This document shows, in pieces, positions 50,314 to 59,933 of a stretch of 64,000 nt of DNA. The stretch comes from Blastomonas sp. CACIA14H2 (GTDB lineage: Bacteria > Pseudomonadota > Alphaproteobacteria > Sphingomonadales > Sphingomonadaceae). Location: the NCBI GenBank assembly GCA_000503195.1, contig AYSC01000009.1, positions 43,576 through 107,575 of the forward strand, given 5' to 3'. The position numbers were made by a program, and so were the translations under genes. The notes under the pieces were generated by a model. It did no database searches. It had not been told where the DNA came from and saw only the letters and a program-made list of their open reading frames with translations. Numbering within the stretch: position 1 is the first letter of the stretch; every line of letters starts with the position of its first letter.

Positions 50314-52487
50314 CAGAAGCGCATGTCCCAGGCGAGCGTCATCGTCCGCCCGCGCCCGGCGAAGAAGGACAGATTGTCCGTCGGCAGCCGCACGTCGCTG
50401 TTATAGTCGATATACTGGCGGTTGAAGATGTTCTGCGCGCTGAGGATGATCCGCCCCGGGCCGACATCATAGCCCAGATAGGCGTCGGTCAGCGTGTAAC
50501 CGCCAAAATCGTTGCGCGGATCGCGCACCAGGCCGTTGAAAGTGCGCGAGAAATAGACCTGGGTCTGCACCCGCGCCGATACCCTGCCCCGGTCGAAACT
50601 GGCAGCGAGGTTGAGGCGATCGGGCGAGATGTTGGTGCCGTCGAGATCGGTATCGACCCGGTCGTCACCATTGGTGTCGGTACGCCCCAGAATATGCGCA
50701 TAGCCCGCCGATACGCGCAGCCCGTCGATCGGCAACTGCACGCCGAGGTTGAGCTCGAGCCCCTCGATCTCGATCCGCTGGCGCTGGACGTCGAAAATGC
50801 CGTCGGGCCGCGCGACGAGCAACTGGCCGCGGGTGCTCGACGACCAGAAATAGGTCACGCTCGCATCGAGCGGGCCGCGCTTCACCTCCGCCCCGATCTC
50901 GCGATTGTTCGAGATGATCGGGCTGATATCGAGGAAATTGTCGAGATCGACCCCGCGCGTGCCGATGGCGCGGGTAATGCGGCCGACATCGGGCACGGTA
51001 AAGCCCTCGGCATAGCTGGCATAGAGCCGGATGCCTTGCGTCGGTTCGATGATCACGCCGCCGTTGAACAGTACGTCGTCGAACTTGGGGCTGCCGCCGC
51101 TGACCAGCACGCCGCCGCGCGGCGTGGTGGTGGTGGCGATCGTGGTATAGTCGTCGATCTTGATCTCGACATTTTCCCAGCGCGCGCCGCCCGCGAGCCG
51201 CACCAGGCCGTCGAACAGCTTGAGGTTCGCCTGCGCGAACGGTGCAAGGCTGCGGAAATCAGTGGGCGGCACCCAGATGCGCCCCGTCGCGATCAACCGC
51301 TGCTCGGTCTTGTCGAACAAGGCGTCGAAACCGACGATCGCGGTCAGATCCTCGAAGCCGGGGATCGCGCGTTCATAGCTGATCTTGCCGCCCAGCTTGC
51401 GCGAACGGTTCTGCGACTGGTCGAACAGCGTGCCCACCGGCGCGATGCGCACGTCCTGGAAGGTCGCGATCGGGCCGAGTTCGCCGCCAAAGGTATCGCG
51501 GGTGCGGTTGAAGAAGATCTGGCTAACGAAATTGCCGCCGCCCAGATCGGTATCGGTGAGCGACAGCGCCACGCTTTCGGTCCGGTTGGCGGCAGGCTTG
51601 CCCGGCGGCGTGCCCTTGACCGCGCTGGTCGGAAGCCCGGTCAGGCGATTGCCGGCCACCGCGACATAGTCTCCATCGCCCTTGAGCTCGTAGCGGCTGG
51701 CCATCAGGTCGAGCCGCGCGCTCGGCGACAGCGCATAGCCGAAGCGCCCGAACAGCGAGATGGCGTCGGACGTCTGGGTTTCGCCCTGGGTGAGGTTGAT
51801 GCCGACATTGCGTCCGCGCGCATCGTAGAACACGCCGCGCCGCTCATAGGAGGCCCCGACCGTCCCATCGAAGCGATCGGCCTTGTACTGCACCAGGCCT
51901 GCGGCCTTGGCACCGAAGCCGTCCGAACGGAAATCATTGTCCGCCGTGCCCTGCAGCAGCACGCGGCCCGAAAGCCCTTCCTGCTTCGGCGCGCCGACGG
52001 TGACCTGGTTGACGATGCCGCCGGTGCCACCAATGCCCTGCAAGGCGTTCGAACCGTAGATCAGCTCGACCTGCTCGATGAAGAAGCCGTCGATGGTGAA
52101 GCCATCGCGGCTGCCGTCACGCAGCGGCGTCGACTGGGGAATGCCATTGATCGCATAAAGCGGCGACCGGCCGCGAAGAGTTTCCCCTGCCCCCGATAGC
52201 TTTCCGCGCGTCGGCGAGAAGGAAGGTGTCAACGTGGCGACGGCATCGGTGACCGAACCCGACAATATGATCTGCTGGTCGAGCGCCTGCTTGTCGATGA
52301 TATCGATTGTCAAAGGCAAGGCGCTGGGCGGCAGGATCGTGCGCGCCGCGGTGACGACGATCTGCGCGCCGTCCGCACCTGAAGCCTCTACGCTGTCCGT
52401 ATCGGTTCGTTCGCCACCTGTCTGCGCCAGAACTGGCTGCGACACGGAGGAAGCCAGAAAAATTGCAAGCACCCGGCAGAAACTCAT
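50313..52487 (-). CDS. TonB-dependent siderophore receptor
   Basis: The 724-residue outer-membrane protein has a signal peptide ('VLAIFLASSVSQPVLAQ') and a short TonB box region ('QIVVTAA'). The plug domain includes 'GETLRGRSPLYAINGIPQS', 'EQVELIYGSNALQGIGGTGG'. A 22-strand barrel ends in 'RGRTMTLAWDMRF' with a C-terminal aromatic residue. Strand features such as 'LNLAASFDRGRVSARVQTQVY' fit the ferric-siderophore class. A Fur-box-like palindrome stands upstream. It is translationally coupled to the PepSY gene. Confidence 0.92.
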   Translation of the reverse strand: MSFCRVLAIFLASSVSQPVLAQTGGERTDTDSVEASGADGAQIVVTAARTILPPSALPLTIDIIDKQALDQQIILSGSVTDAVATLTPSFSPTRGKLSGAGETLRGRSPLYAINGIPQSTPLRDGSRDGFTIDGFFIEQVELIYGSNALQGIGGTGGIVNQVTVGAPKQEGLSGRVLLQGTADNDFRSDGFGAKAAGLVQYKADRFDGTVGASYERRGVFYDARGRNVGINLTQGETQTSDAISLFGRFGYALSPSARLDLMASRYELKGDGDYVAVAGNRLTGLPTSAVKGTPPGKPAANRTESVALSLTDTDLGGGNFVSQIFFNRTRDTFGGELGPIATFQDVRIAPVGTLFDQSQNRSRKLGGKISYERAIPGFEDLTAIVGFDALFDKTEQRLIATGRIWVPPTDFRSLAPFAQANLKLFDGLVRLAGGARWENVEIKIDDYTTIATTTTPRGGVLVSGGSPKFDDVLFNGGVIIEPTQGIRLYASYAEGFTVPDVGRITRAIGTRGVDLDNFLDISPIISNNREIGAEVKRGPLDASVTYFWSSSTRGQLLVARPDGIFDVQRQRIEIEGLELNLGVQLPIDGLRVSAGYAHILGRTDTNGDDRVDTDLDGTNISPDRLNLAASFDRGRVSARVQTQVYFSRTFNGLVRDPRNDFGGYTLTDAYLGYDVGPGRIILSAQNIFNRQYIDYNSDVRLPTDNLSFFAGRGRTMTLAWDMRF

Positions 52488-52532
52488 GAGTCACCCCTTC
52501 TTCTGGGGAGGCTCTATCAAGGCCAAACCGCT

Positions 52533-52551
52533 ATTGCAACGGATTTGCATT
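52533..52551 (-). promoter_or_regulatory. Candidate Fur box upstream of the siderophore receptor
   Basis: Read on the minus strand, the 19 bases AATGCAAATCCGTTGCAAT form an inverted repeat (TGCAA/TTGCA arms) resembling the alphaproteobacterial Fur/Mur site. They lie about 45 bases upstream of the receptor start. A match this good beside an iron-receptor gene supports iron control, but the assignment is by eye. Confidence 0.55.
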
Positions 52552-52601
52552 AGCTAGCATTGAGTAGCAAAGTCGGTCCGGTGCCCATGCGTCAGGCAAA
52601 C

Positions 52602-52631
52602 AAAAAGGGGCGGGTCTTGCGACCCACCCCC
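52602..52631 (-). terminator. Intrinsic terminator after the 990-residue receptor gene
   Basis: Read on the minus strand, GGGGTGGGTC and GACCCGCCCC pair around GCAA (one T-G pair), followed by TTTTTG. It lies about 30 bases past the receptor stop codon. Confidence 0.85.
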
Positions 52632-52660
52632 AATTTGTTGGTTGCTGAACCCTGAAGGGA

Positions 52661-55633
52661 TCAGAAGCGCAGGCGAGCCTGCACACCGAAGCGACGACCC
52701 AGCGCGTCGTAGGTCGACGGGAAGGTGTTACCCGAGTTGAACGAGGTCGTACCAGCTTCCGAACCGACCAGCGGCGGCTTCTTGTCGAAGATGTTCTGCA
52801 CGGTCAGCGTAACGGTCAGGTTCTCCATCAGGTCGAAACGCGTCGTGATGTCGAAATAGTCATACGACGGGATCGTGTTGAAGTTTTCCTGGTTGGTGTA
52901 GCCAAGCGGCACGCCAGTGAACAGGTCCGGGGTAGCCGCGACGCCATCGTTGAAGAACTCGTACTGGAACGAGTCGATGTGACGCCACAGGAGCGAGACG
53001 TCTGCACCTTCGAAGCCCAGGGTCGCACGCGTCGTCCACTGGAATTCGGGCTGCAGCGAACCGCAGTTGACGCTGAAGATGCCCACACAGTCACGGTTGA
53101 TGCTGGTCGGGGTCGACTGGAAGGTCGACTTGTTCGTCCAGTTACCAACAAACGACAGAGCCAGATCGGCAAAGCCGAGGTCACGACGATAGTTCATGGT
53201 CAGGTCGATACCGTCGGTCGCAAGGCGACCAAGGTTCGAAAGACCGACGAACAGACCTGCAGTGGTTGCCGGGTCACCGTTCAGACCACCGGTGATGGGG
53301 TCGCGACGGATGATCGTACAAGCCGGGTTGTTGACGCTGGGTGCGTTGAAGCAGGCATCGAGCGCATCATCCGGCGACGGCGTGGTGATCGCGCCGCTGA
53401 TCTTGATGTTGTAATAGTCGATCGTCATCGAGAAGCCGGGGATGAACGAAGGTTCAAACACGGCACCGATGGTGTAGCTGTTCGACTTTTCAGCGCCCAG
53501 AGCGAGGTTGCCGCCCGACGTGGCGTTTGCCTGACCTGCGATCGGAACGTTGATCGAGTCGACGTTGCCGGCATTGGCTCCCTGCGCAAGGCAGACGTCA
53601 CGGACAACGCCGGTCGGCGCTGCGCGGAAACGCTGGCCTGCATCGTTGATCGAGGCGCAGGGGTCATTGGTAAGGCTGGTCAGGCCCGTGTTCACCGGCG
53701 AGAAGAGCTCGCTGATGTTCGGAGCGCGGACGGCGCGGGCGTAGAAACCGCGGATCTTGGCACCGGTCACGGGGGTCCAGCTACCACCGGCCTTCCAGGT
53801 GGTGGTGGTGTAGCCCGGGCTGGCCGGATCATCGACGGTGTAGTCCGAATAACGGATACCGGCCTCGATGGTCAGATCTTCGAAGAAGGGCTTGCCCTGA
53901 ACGACCGGAATGACGAGTTCGCCAATGGCTTCGTACACGTCGTACTGACCGTTGATGTTCGGAGCAGCGCCACCGGCACCACCGAGATCACCGCTGCGTG
54001 CCAGCGAGTCCGACGCCTGCTGGGCGGTGTACTTGCGATATTCGCCGCCAACCGCGAAGGAAATCGGGTCGTTGGCGAACGGGCTCGCAACGCCGAAATC
54101 GCCGGAGACGGTTGCACGGGCCTGAGCCAGCGTGGTCTTGGTCTGGACGGTCGATTCGGCCACCAGGAAGTTGACCATCGCGGGGGTCAGTCCACCTTCG
54201 GTGGGGGTGAAGATGTTCAGAGGAACGCAGCCGTTGCTCGTGTCAAGGCAGGTGTTGGGGTTGGTCGCCAACAGACCCTGACGGAAGCGCGAGTTCAGCG
54301 TATAGCCCTTGATGGTCTGCACCTGGTCCGACTGGCCATAGCTGCCGAACACGTCGAAATCGATCGTGTCGGTGATGCCGCCACGGATGCCGAGCTTATA
54401 GTCGAACACGGTGTTCTGGTAGTTCGAGATACGCGGACCGGCTTCCACGGCGCGACGGAACAGCGCGGTGGTGATCGTGCGATAGTTGGGATCGGTCGGG
54501 CTGGTCGCCGTGGCTGCCGCAGTACACTGCGCCGCGGTCAGCGGCTGGGTGCCTGCAACGGCTGCGTTGAAATCGAACGCATTACAGAACTGGTTGCGGA
54601 TGCCGGCGGGCAGGAACGGGTTGCTCAGCGGAATGGTGACCGCGATACCGAACGAGCCCGAGGGCGCGATGATGGTGTCGACGGTGTTCTTCGAGAACAG
54701 GCCGCGGGTATAGACTTCGATCCCGTCGGTCACTTCGTACTTGGCAGCACCGAAGATGTTGAAGCGCTCGAACGGAGTCTGGAAGATATTGTCCGGCGAG
54801 AAGTTGAACGGCGCATAGGTACCAACCAGCGCGTTGCCGGCGGGGTTGATCTGCAGCGTGCCCGATCCGGGCAGCGTCAGACGCGAGGGAACCGCAGTAC
54901 CCGAACCTGCACCAGCGCCGCTGAACGAACCGATGGTGTTCTGGCCGATCTTGCGGTCACCCTGATAAACCGGGTCTGCCTGCTGATAGCCGACGCTCAG
55001 CACGACGTTACCGCGGCCGTCGTCGAAGTTCGCGCCGGTGGTCACGTCGAAGCGGACGGTGTGGCCATCGCCCTGCTCGGTAATCTGCGACGCAGCGGTC
55101 ACTTCAAGACCGGCAAAGTCCTGGCGGGTGATGAAGTTGACGACACCCGAGATTGCGTCAGCACCATAAGTGGTCGACGAACCACCGGTCAGCACCTCGA
55201 CGCGCTCGATCAGGGCGAGCGGAACGTTGTTCAAGTCGAACTGGCCAGCGAGCGTTGCCGGAACGAGACGGGTACCGTCGAGCAGCACCACGTTGCGGTT
55301 CGAACCGAGGCCACGCAGGTTGACGAACGAGTTACCGCCGTTGCCGTTGTTCACCGCCGAACCGATCGAGGGAACGATACCCGGGATTTCACGCAGGATT
55401 TCTTCGGCGACGTTCGACTGCAGCAGGTCGATTTCATCGGACGAGGTCACGTTGACCGGAGCAGCGCGCTCGATGTTCGGGTTCGAAATCAGCGAGCCGG
55501 TGACGACGATGGTCGAATCACCCGATGCAGCCTGATCCTGTTCCTGGTCCTGCGCGAAGGCAGGCGTTGCCAGCGATGCTGCACCGACGAGGAGGCTGGT
55601 GCCAAGCAAGCTCAGCTTAAATTGCGTCTTCAT
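52661..55633 (-). CDS. Large TonB-dependent outer-membrane receptor (990 residues)
   Basis: The protein has a signal peptide ('LLGTSLLVGAASLATPAFAQ') and a TonB-box-like 'STIVVTGSLI'. The plug includes 'NVAEEILREIPGIVPSIGSA' and 'VNLRGLGSNRNVVLLDGTRLVP'. A barrel of about 850 residues ends in 'RRFGVQARLRF', with the C-terminal Phe needed for outer-membrane insertion. The long extracellular loops and the 'LRGLGSNRNVVLLDG' form are typical of the very large receptors sphingomonads use for oligosaccharides, peptides or aromatic compounds rather than siderophores. The ligand is unknown. Codon use is somewhat less GC-rich at third positions than in neighbours, consistent with high expression. Confidence 0.92.
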   Translation of the reverse strand: MKTQFKLSLLGTSLLVGAASLATPAFAQDQEQDQAASGDSTIVVTGSLISNPNIERAAPVNVTSSDEIDLLQSNVAEEILREIPGIVPSIGSAVNNGNGGNSFVNLRGLGSNRNVVLLDGTRLVPATLAGQFDLNNVPLALIERVEVLTGGSSTTYGADAISGVVNFITRQDFAGLEVTAASQITEQGDGHTVRFDVTTGANFDDGRGNVVLSVGYQQADPVYQGDRKIGQNTIGSFSGAGAGSGTAVPSRLTLPGSGTLQINPAGNALVGTYAPFNFSPDNIFQTPFERFNIFGAAKYEVTDGIEVYTRGLFSKNTVDTIIAPSGSFGIAVTIPLSNPFLPAGIRNQFCNAFDFNAAVAGTQPLTAAQCTAAATATSPTDPNYRTITTALFRRAVEAGPRISNYQNTVFDYKLGIRGGITDTIDFDVFGSYGQSDQVQTIKGYTLNSRFRQGLLATNPNTCLDTSNGCVPLNIFTPTEGGLTPAMVNFLVAESTVQTKTTLAQARATVSGDFGVASPFANDPISFAVGGEYRKYTAQQASDSLARSGDLGGAGGAAPNINGQYDVYEAIGELVIPVVQGKPFFEDLTIEAGIRYSDYTVDDPASPGYTTTTWKAGGSWTPVTGAKIRGFYARAVRAPNISELFSPVNTGLTSLTNDPCASINDAGQRFRAAPTGVVRDVCLAQGANAGNVDSINVPIAGQANATSGGNLALGAEKSNSYTIGAVFEPSFIPGFSMTIDYYNIKISGAITTPSPDDALDACFNAPSVNNPACTIIRRDPITGGLNGDPATTAGLFVGLSNLGRLATDGIDLTMNYRRDLGFADLALSFVGNWTNKSTFQSTPTSINRDCVGIFSVNCGSLQPEFQWTTRATLGFEGADVSLLWRHIDSFQYEFFNDGVAATPDLFTGVPLGYTNQENFNTIPSYDYFDITTRFDLMENLTVTLTVQNIFDKKPPLVGSEAGTTSFNSGNTFPSTYDALGRRFGVQARLRF

Positions 55634-55945
55634 GTGGTATTTCCCCTTGATCGCCCCGCCGCGAAGGCATGGCTAAACCCAGTTCTGGAAGGTCTCATTG
55701 GCCCACCATTTGGCTGGTGTAGGGCAAAGCACGAAAGTTGCGCAACCTCGGTTGGCGGAATTTCAACGCTTTTCCAGCGCATGTAGCATAAAAGTCACAC
55801 GCCTTTCATTGCGGCGCAGCATAACCCGGCCATGCCCCCCGCCCTCCATGGTCGCCGCACCGCAGCGGTCACGCCAAAACGGTTTGCACGAACGCGGCGC
55901 GTGGTTATGCGTGTCGCAAAGCTTACCAGAGGAAAGAGACAGGAT
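55634..55945. other. Divergent regulatory region, no gene seen
   Basis: This 312-base gap lies between the divergent starts of the 990-residue receptor and a small secreted protein. It is AT-richer in places (around 55725-55800), as expected for promoters. The only open frames are short or antisense-like. No repeat element of the family seen elsewhere is present. AGGAAAG at 55930-55936 is the likely ribosome binding site of the plus-strand gene. Confidence 0.5.
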
Positions 55946-56488
55946 ATGAGGCAGGGAACCCAGATTATCACGGGCGCTTTCGTGATCGCCGCACTGTTGT
56001 CCGCGCCGGTGGCAGCGCAGGAGCGCAAGAAGTCGCCCCCTCCCCCCAGTCCCGAACTGTTCGAGGCGCTGGAAGCGTGCCGCGCGATTGCAGACAACGT
56101 CCAGCGTCTAGCCTGTTTCGACGGAACCTCGGCGAAGCTGTCGGCGGCGGTCGATGCGAAGCAGATCGTCGTGATCGAGGAAAAGGAGGTCAAGAAGACC
56201 AAGCGCTCGCTTTTCGGTTTCCGTCTGCCCGATCTGTCGATCTTCGGCGGCAACGACAATGACAGCGAGGAGGACAAGACCCTCGTCACGACGATCAAGA
56301 GCCTGGGCAGAGCGGAGGGTGGCCGCTGGAATATCGGCATTCCCGAAGGTGCCGTCTGGCAGACGACCGAGGCGATGACGTTCAACCCCAAGGTCGGAGA
56401 CGCGGTGGAGATCAAGACAGGCGTGATGGGCGGCTATTTCCTTCGCGTCGGCAAGAAGCGCGCAGTGCGGGCCAAGCGGATCGAATGA
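55946..56488 (+). CDS. Secreted protein with a C-x(11)-C N-terminal motif
   Basis: The 180-residue protein has a signal peptide ('GAFVIAALLSAPVAAQ') followed by a proline patch 'SPPPPSPE'. A short block 'EACRAIADNVQRLACFD' follows, with its two cysteines 12 residues apart. That block recurs in several families of secreted, mostly uncharacterised proteins, including VasI-like type VI secretion accessories, but no other type VI genes are present. The rest is basic and beta-rich ('GEWNIGIPEGAVWQTTE'-like segments). I cannot assign a function. It lies between two large receptor genes, divergent from one and convergent with the other. Confidence 0.75.
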   Translation: MRQGTQIITGAFVIAALLSAPVAAQERKKSPPPPSPELFEALEACRAIADNVQRLACFDGTSAKLSAAVDAKQIVVIEEKEVKKTKRSLFGFRLPDLSIFGGNDNDSEEDKTLVTTIKSLGRAEGGRWNIGIPEGAVWQTTEAMTFNPKVGDAVEIKTGVMGGYFLRVGKKRAVRAKRIE

Positions 56489-56511
56489 TCGCCCCCACAG
56501 CAACTGTCACC

Positions 56512-56547
56512 AAAAAGGCCGCGCCTCTCCCGAGACGCGGCCTTTTT
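56512..56547. terminator. Bidirectional intrinsic terminator
   Basis: A GC-rich stem (AAAAAGGCCGCGCCTC with GAGACGCGGCCTTTTT, one mismatch) encloses TCCC. It is flanked by A-runs on one side and T-runs on the other, so it can end transcription of both the secreted-protein gene and the convergent receptor gene. Confidence 0.88.
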
Positions 56548-56600
56548 CGTTCGCCCCTGCGCGATCGACCCGCAAGGGCGATCGCGCAGAGTTCATTTCA

Positions 56601-59600
56601 TCAGAACTTCGCTTCGGCTCCGACATAGAAGAAGCGTCCGACGTTGTTGTAGATACCCGAACCGGCGCCCGTGCCGTCGAGGCCCAGCGGCGGCTGGCGA
56701 TCGGTGATGTTGTCGACACCGCCATAGAAGCGGAAGCGCTCATCCACATCCAGGCCGGCGCGGATGTTGTGATAGACCACTCGCGGATAGAAGTTGCGCG
56801 GGAACTGGTCGAGATTTTCCGGCGGACGGCCCTGGATCGAACGGAACGATTCGATGGTGCCGATCGCCATCTTGTCGATGAACTGCATGCGATAGCCCAC
56901 ATCGAACTTGCCGAAGTCCATATCGACATTGAAGTTCGCGGCCCAGCGCGGATCGCCCAGTTCCAGCAGCAGCTGGTCGCGGAAGTCCGGCTGGTTGATG
57001 TCGGTGAAGTTATCGCGCCGCAGCACATAGGTCACCACAGCGCGCAGGTTCAGGCGAATATCGCCGTCGGTTGCGGTGTAGCTGATGTCGGCGTCGATGC
57101 CCGAGGCCTTCTGCTTGGCGAAGTTGAACGGGCCGGCCAGGAACGAATTGTCATTCGGTCCCACGACATAGTTCACCGTGCCACCACCGACGTTACGGTT
57201 CTGCTGGCCCTGGAACGTGCCGTCGGGACGACGGAAAACCGCCGCGCAGAACTGATTGTTAATGCCGCTGGGGCTGTCGTAGCACTGGTTGATGATCGTC
57301 TGCGGCAGAAGCGTGAAGATCACGTTGTCGATGGTGATGTCATAATAGTCGACCGACACCGTCAGACCAGGCAGGAAGCGCGGCTGCGCCACGAAACCGA
57401 CCGTGAAGCTGTCCGATTTTTCCTCGAACAGGTTCGGGTTGGAACCGTTGAGGCCGCGGATACCCGACGCCGGGATGTTGGTGAACGGAACCGTCACGCC
57501 ATTGACAACTTCCGTCACCGGAACGCCGGCTGCAGCGCAGTTGCGAACACGGTTCGGGTTGTTGTTGATGTTGTTCTGGCCGCACGGGTCGATCAGGCCG
57601 TTCAGGAAGGTCTGGCTCGGCGCAGCGAACAGGTCGCTCTGCGTCGGAATACGAACCGAACGAGCATAGCTGCCGCGGATGCGCAGATCCGGCACCGGAG
57701 CCCAGACACCACCGATATTGTAGGTATAGACCGTACCCGAGTTGCCGATATTGTAGTCGGCGACACGGCCCGCAGCGTTCAACGACAGTTCGTGGAAGAA
57801 CGGCATGTCGGCGAGGATCGGGATTTGGATTTCACCAAAAGCCTCGTAGCTCTTCAACCGCGGAGGGTCGAAGATCGGGATGGCATTCAGGAAGGTCGCA
57901 CCCGAACGCGTATTGAAATCGAATTCCGAATAAGCGGTTTCGTCGCGATATTCACCGCCGATCGCGAAGCTGACCGGACCGCCGGGCAGTTCGAACAGCT
58001 GCGAAAGGTCACCCGCAACGAACGCTGTGGCATTGATCTGCTCGGCGCTTTGGACGCGCGTGGAATCCACGACAAAATAGTTCAGCGCGGCCTGGGACGG
58101 CTGCCCGTTGCCGAACAGGTTGACCGGGACGCATGCCGGGTCATCGTTGGCGGCGGTCGCATCGGCATTGATGCCGCAGACGATCTGGCCGGCAGCATTG
58201 CGGACGGCATTGATCGAGTTGTTGTACCGCGCGACGTTGACGTTGCCTTCGGTGCGATAGAAGGTTTCCAGGCGGCCATAGTTCAGCGCGACTTCGTACT
58301 TCCAGTCGTCGTTGAAGGTGCCTTCGAAGCCGCCGACGATGCGGAAGGTTTCACGCTGGTGATCCTCGCCGCGACCGCCAAAGTCGACGTTGAAGCGCTG
58401 TGCCGTGAAAGTCGTGGCACCCGGTGCCAGCGACTGGACCAGCGTATTGCGGGCCTGTGTCGTCAGGAAGGGGTTGTTGATGCTGAAGGTGTTGTTGAAG
58501 AAGGTCGGCTGGCCTTCCTGAATCGCGTTGATGCGGACATATTTCGCTTCGAGAAACGCGCGGAACCCTTCGCTGAACTCATAGCTGGCGAGCGTGTTGA
58601 CCGCAATGCGTTCCAGCTCGGGATTGAGCTGGCCGGTCAGCCGCAGCGTCGAACCGAGACCGCCCTGCGAGTTTGCCGAACCCACGGTGCGGAAATCCTG
58701 GATGACGTCGTTTCGCGCGAGCGTGCCATCGGGCAGGAACACGAAGGTGAAGCCGAGCGGCTGGCCGGTGTTGCTGAGCAGGCCATTGCAGTTCAGCGCG
58801 CGGCGAGCAGCGTTCGCGGCCGAGGCCGGAGTCGGACAGGCCGAGGTGTAGAGACCGCCTTCCGAGATGTTGTTGTTGCGGATGCCGCGCAGGAAGGTGT
58901 TGTCGAAGCGTCCATTGCCCGAAGCCGGTTCACCGATCGTGTTGTCGGTCAGCTGGAACTGGTTACGGCCCGAGAATGCGCCGTAAACGGAATCGCGATC
59001 CGTATAGTACAGGTCGTTCTGGAACGAATATTCCACGTTGACGGCCACGTTACCGCGACCTTCGGCGAAATTCTCACCGGCGGTCAGCGATACGAAATAG
59101 GAACCGCGGTCCTTCTCGCCCGAGATACCACCCTGCGCGCGCAGACGGATGCCCTCGAAATCGCGCTTCATGATGAAGTTGACAACGCCGGCCACGGCGT
59201 CCGCGCCGTACACGGCGGCGTTACCGCCGGTACCGATATCGACGCGCTCGACCAGATCGGTCGGGATCGTGTTGACGTCGACGCTGGTCGGAACGCCCGG
59301 CTGCGAGGTGATGTGCCGACGACCGTTGACAACCACCAGCGTGCGGTTGGTGCCCAGACCGCGAAGGTCGAGCAGATTGAGGCCGGCGGTGCCGATGAAG
59401 CGGGTCGAGTTCGACTGCGCGAAAGTGGAACGCAGCGCAGGCAGATCGTTCAGCGCGTCACCGAGCGACACGTTGCCGCCTGCGGCCAAGTCGGCAATGG
59501 TGATCGAGGTGATCGGCGCCGGAGCATCGACATTGGGGCGGTCGATACGCGACCCGGTCACGACGATCGCCGTCGCATCGACTTCATCCGAAGCCGCTTC

Positions 59601-59705
59601 CTGGTCCTGGGCTTCCTGTTCCTGGGCGAAGGCCGGCGTGGCGGTCAGCGCGATCCCCAGAACTACCGGGGCTACCCCGGCAAAGAGGCGTGAAGAAATT
59701 CTCAT
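56601..59705 (-). CDS. Large TonB-dependent outer-membrane receptor (1034 residues)
   Basis: The signal peptide ends near 'TATPAFAQ', followed by an acidic, glutamine-rich linker and 'ATAIVVTGSRIDRPN' as the TonB box region. The plug includes 'VSLGDALNDLPALRSTFAQS' and 'LLDLRGLGTNRTLVVVNGRR', and the barrel ends 'FFYVGAEAKF'. Its layout is parallel to the 990-residue receptor and the two may be distant paralogues. The ligand is unknown. The ATG at 59705 begins the signal peptide; an upstream in-frame start would add 14 residues. Confidence 0.92.
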   Translation of the reverse strand: MRISSRLFAGVAPVVLGIALTATPAFAQEQEAQDQEAASDEVDATAIVVTGSRIDRPNVDAPAPITSITIADLAAGGNVSLGDALNDLPALRSTFAQSNSTRFIGTAGLNLLDLRGLGTNRTLVVVNGRRHITSQPGVPTSVDVNTIPTDLVERVDIGTGGNAAVYGADAVAGVVNFIMKRDFEGIRLRAQGGISGEKDRGSYFVSLTAGENFAEGRGNVAVNVEYSFQNDLYYTDRDSVYGAFSGRNQFQLTDNTIGEPASGNGRFDNTFLRGIRNNNISEGGLYTSACPTPASAANAARRALNCNGLLSNTGQPLGFTFVFLPDGTLARNDVIQDFRTVGSANSQGGLGSTLRLTGQLNPELERIAVNTLASYEFSEGFRAFLEAKYVRINAIQEGQPTFFNNTFSINNPFLTTQARNTLVQSLAPGATTFTAQRFNVDFGGRGEDHQRETFRIVGGFEGTFNDDWKYEVALNYGRLETFYRTEGNVNVARYNNSINAVRNAAGQIVCGINADATAANDDPACVPVNLFGNGQPSQAALNYFVVDSTRVQSAEQINATAFVAGDLSQLFELPGGPVSFAIGGEYRDETAYSEFDFNTRSGATFLNAIPIFDPPRLKSYEAFGEIQIPILADMPFFHELSLNAAGRVADYNIGNSGTVYTYNIGGVWAPVPDLRIRGSYARSVRIPTQSDLFAAPSQTFLNGLIDPCGQNNINNNPNRVRNCAAAGVPVTEVVNGVTVPFTNIPASGIRGLNGSNPNLFEEKSDSFTVGFVAQPRFLPGLTVSVDYYDITIDNVIFTLLPQTIINQCYDSPSGINNQFCAAVFRRPDGTFQGQQNRNVGGGTVNYVVGPNDNSFLAGPFNFAKQKASGIDADISYTATDGDIRLNLRAVVTYVLRRDNFTDINQPDFRDQLLLELGDPRWAANFNVDMDFGKFDVGYRMQFIDKMAIGTIESFRSIQGRPPENLDQFPRNFYPRVVYHNIRAGLDVDERFRFYGGVDNITDRQPPLGLDGTGAGSGIYNNVGRFFYVGAEAKF

Positions 59706-59933
59706 GTGATGCAACCCCTGTACGGTAATGTGCAATGCGCAAAACAAGGCGCTCGGGGGCCGAAACTCGGCGAACTGACACCAGCCGGTCTCCCCAGACC
59801 TTGGGGTCAGCTAACTGTCGGCATTGCAGGATGTAAAGCGTCGGGGGGCATCATGGCGCCAGTTTTACGCCAATGTGTAACATGAACGCCACATTTACGG
59901 AAACGCGCACGATCGTTGCGAAATAAAATTATT
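59706..59933. other. Upstream region of the 1034-residue receptor gene
   Basis: No gene is seen in these 228 bases. On the minus strand, TTTACA followed 17 bases later by TTAGCT (about 59811-59840) is a possible weak promoter. A small CCCCA/TGGGG hairpin lies at 59792-59806 in the leader. The last 40 bases are AT-rich and adjoin the end of the M23 gene. Confidence 0.35.

Noticed and set aside
52979..55786. A 935-codon open frame on the plus strand opposite the 990-residue receptor gene
   Set aside because: The minus-strand frame has a signal peptide, plug and barrel with family motifs. The plus-strand frame is rich in R, D, V and G as expected from reading GC-rich codons backwards, and has no recognisable domain.
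56769..59693. A 974-codon open frame opposite the 1034-residue receptor gene
   Set aside because: It has the same shadow signature: no start context, no signal, low-complexity charged composition. The length results from the rarity of TTA, CTA and TCA codons in the real gene.
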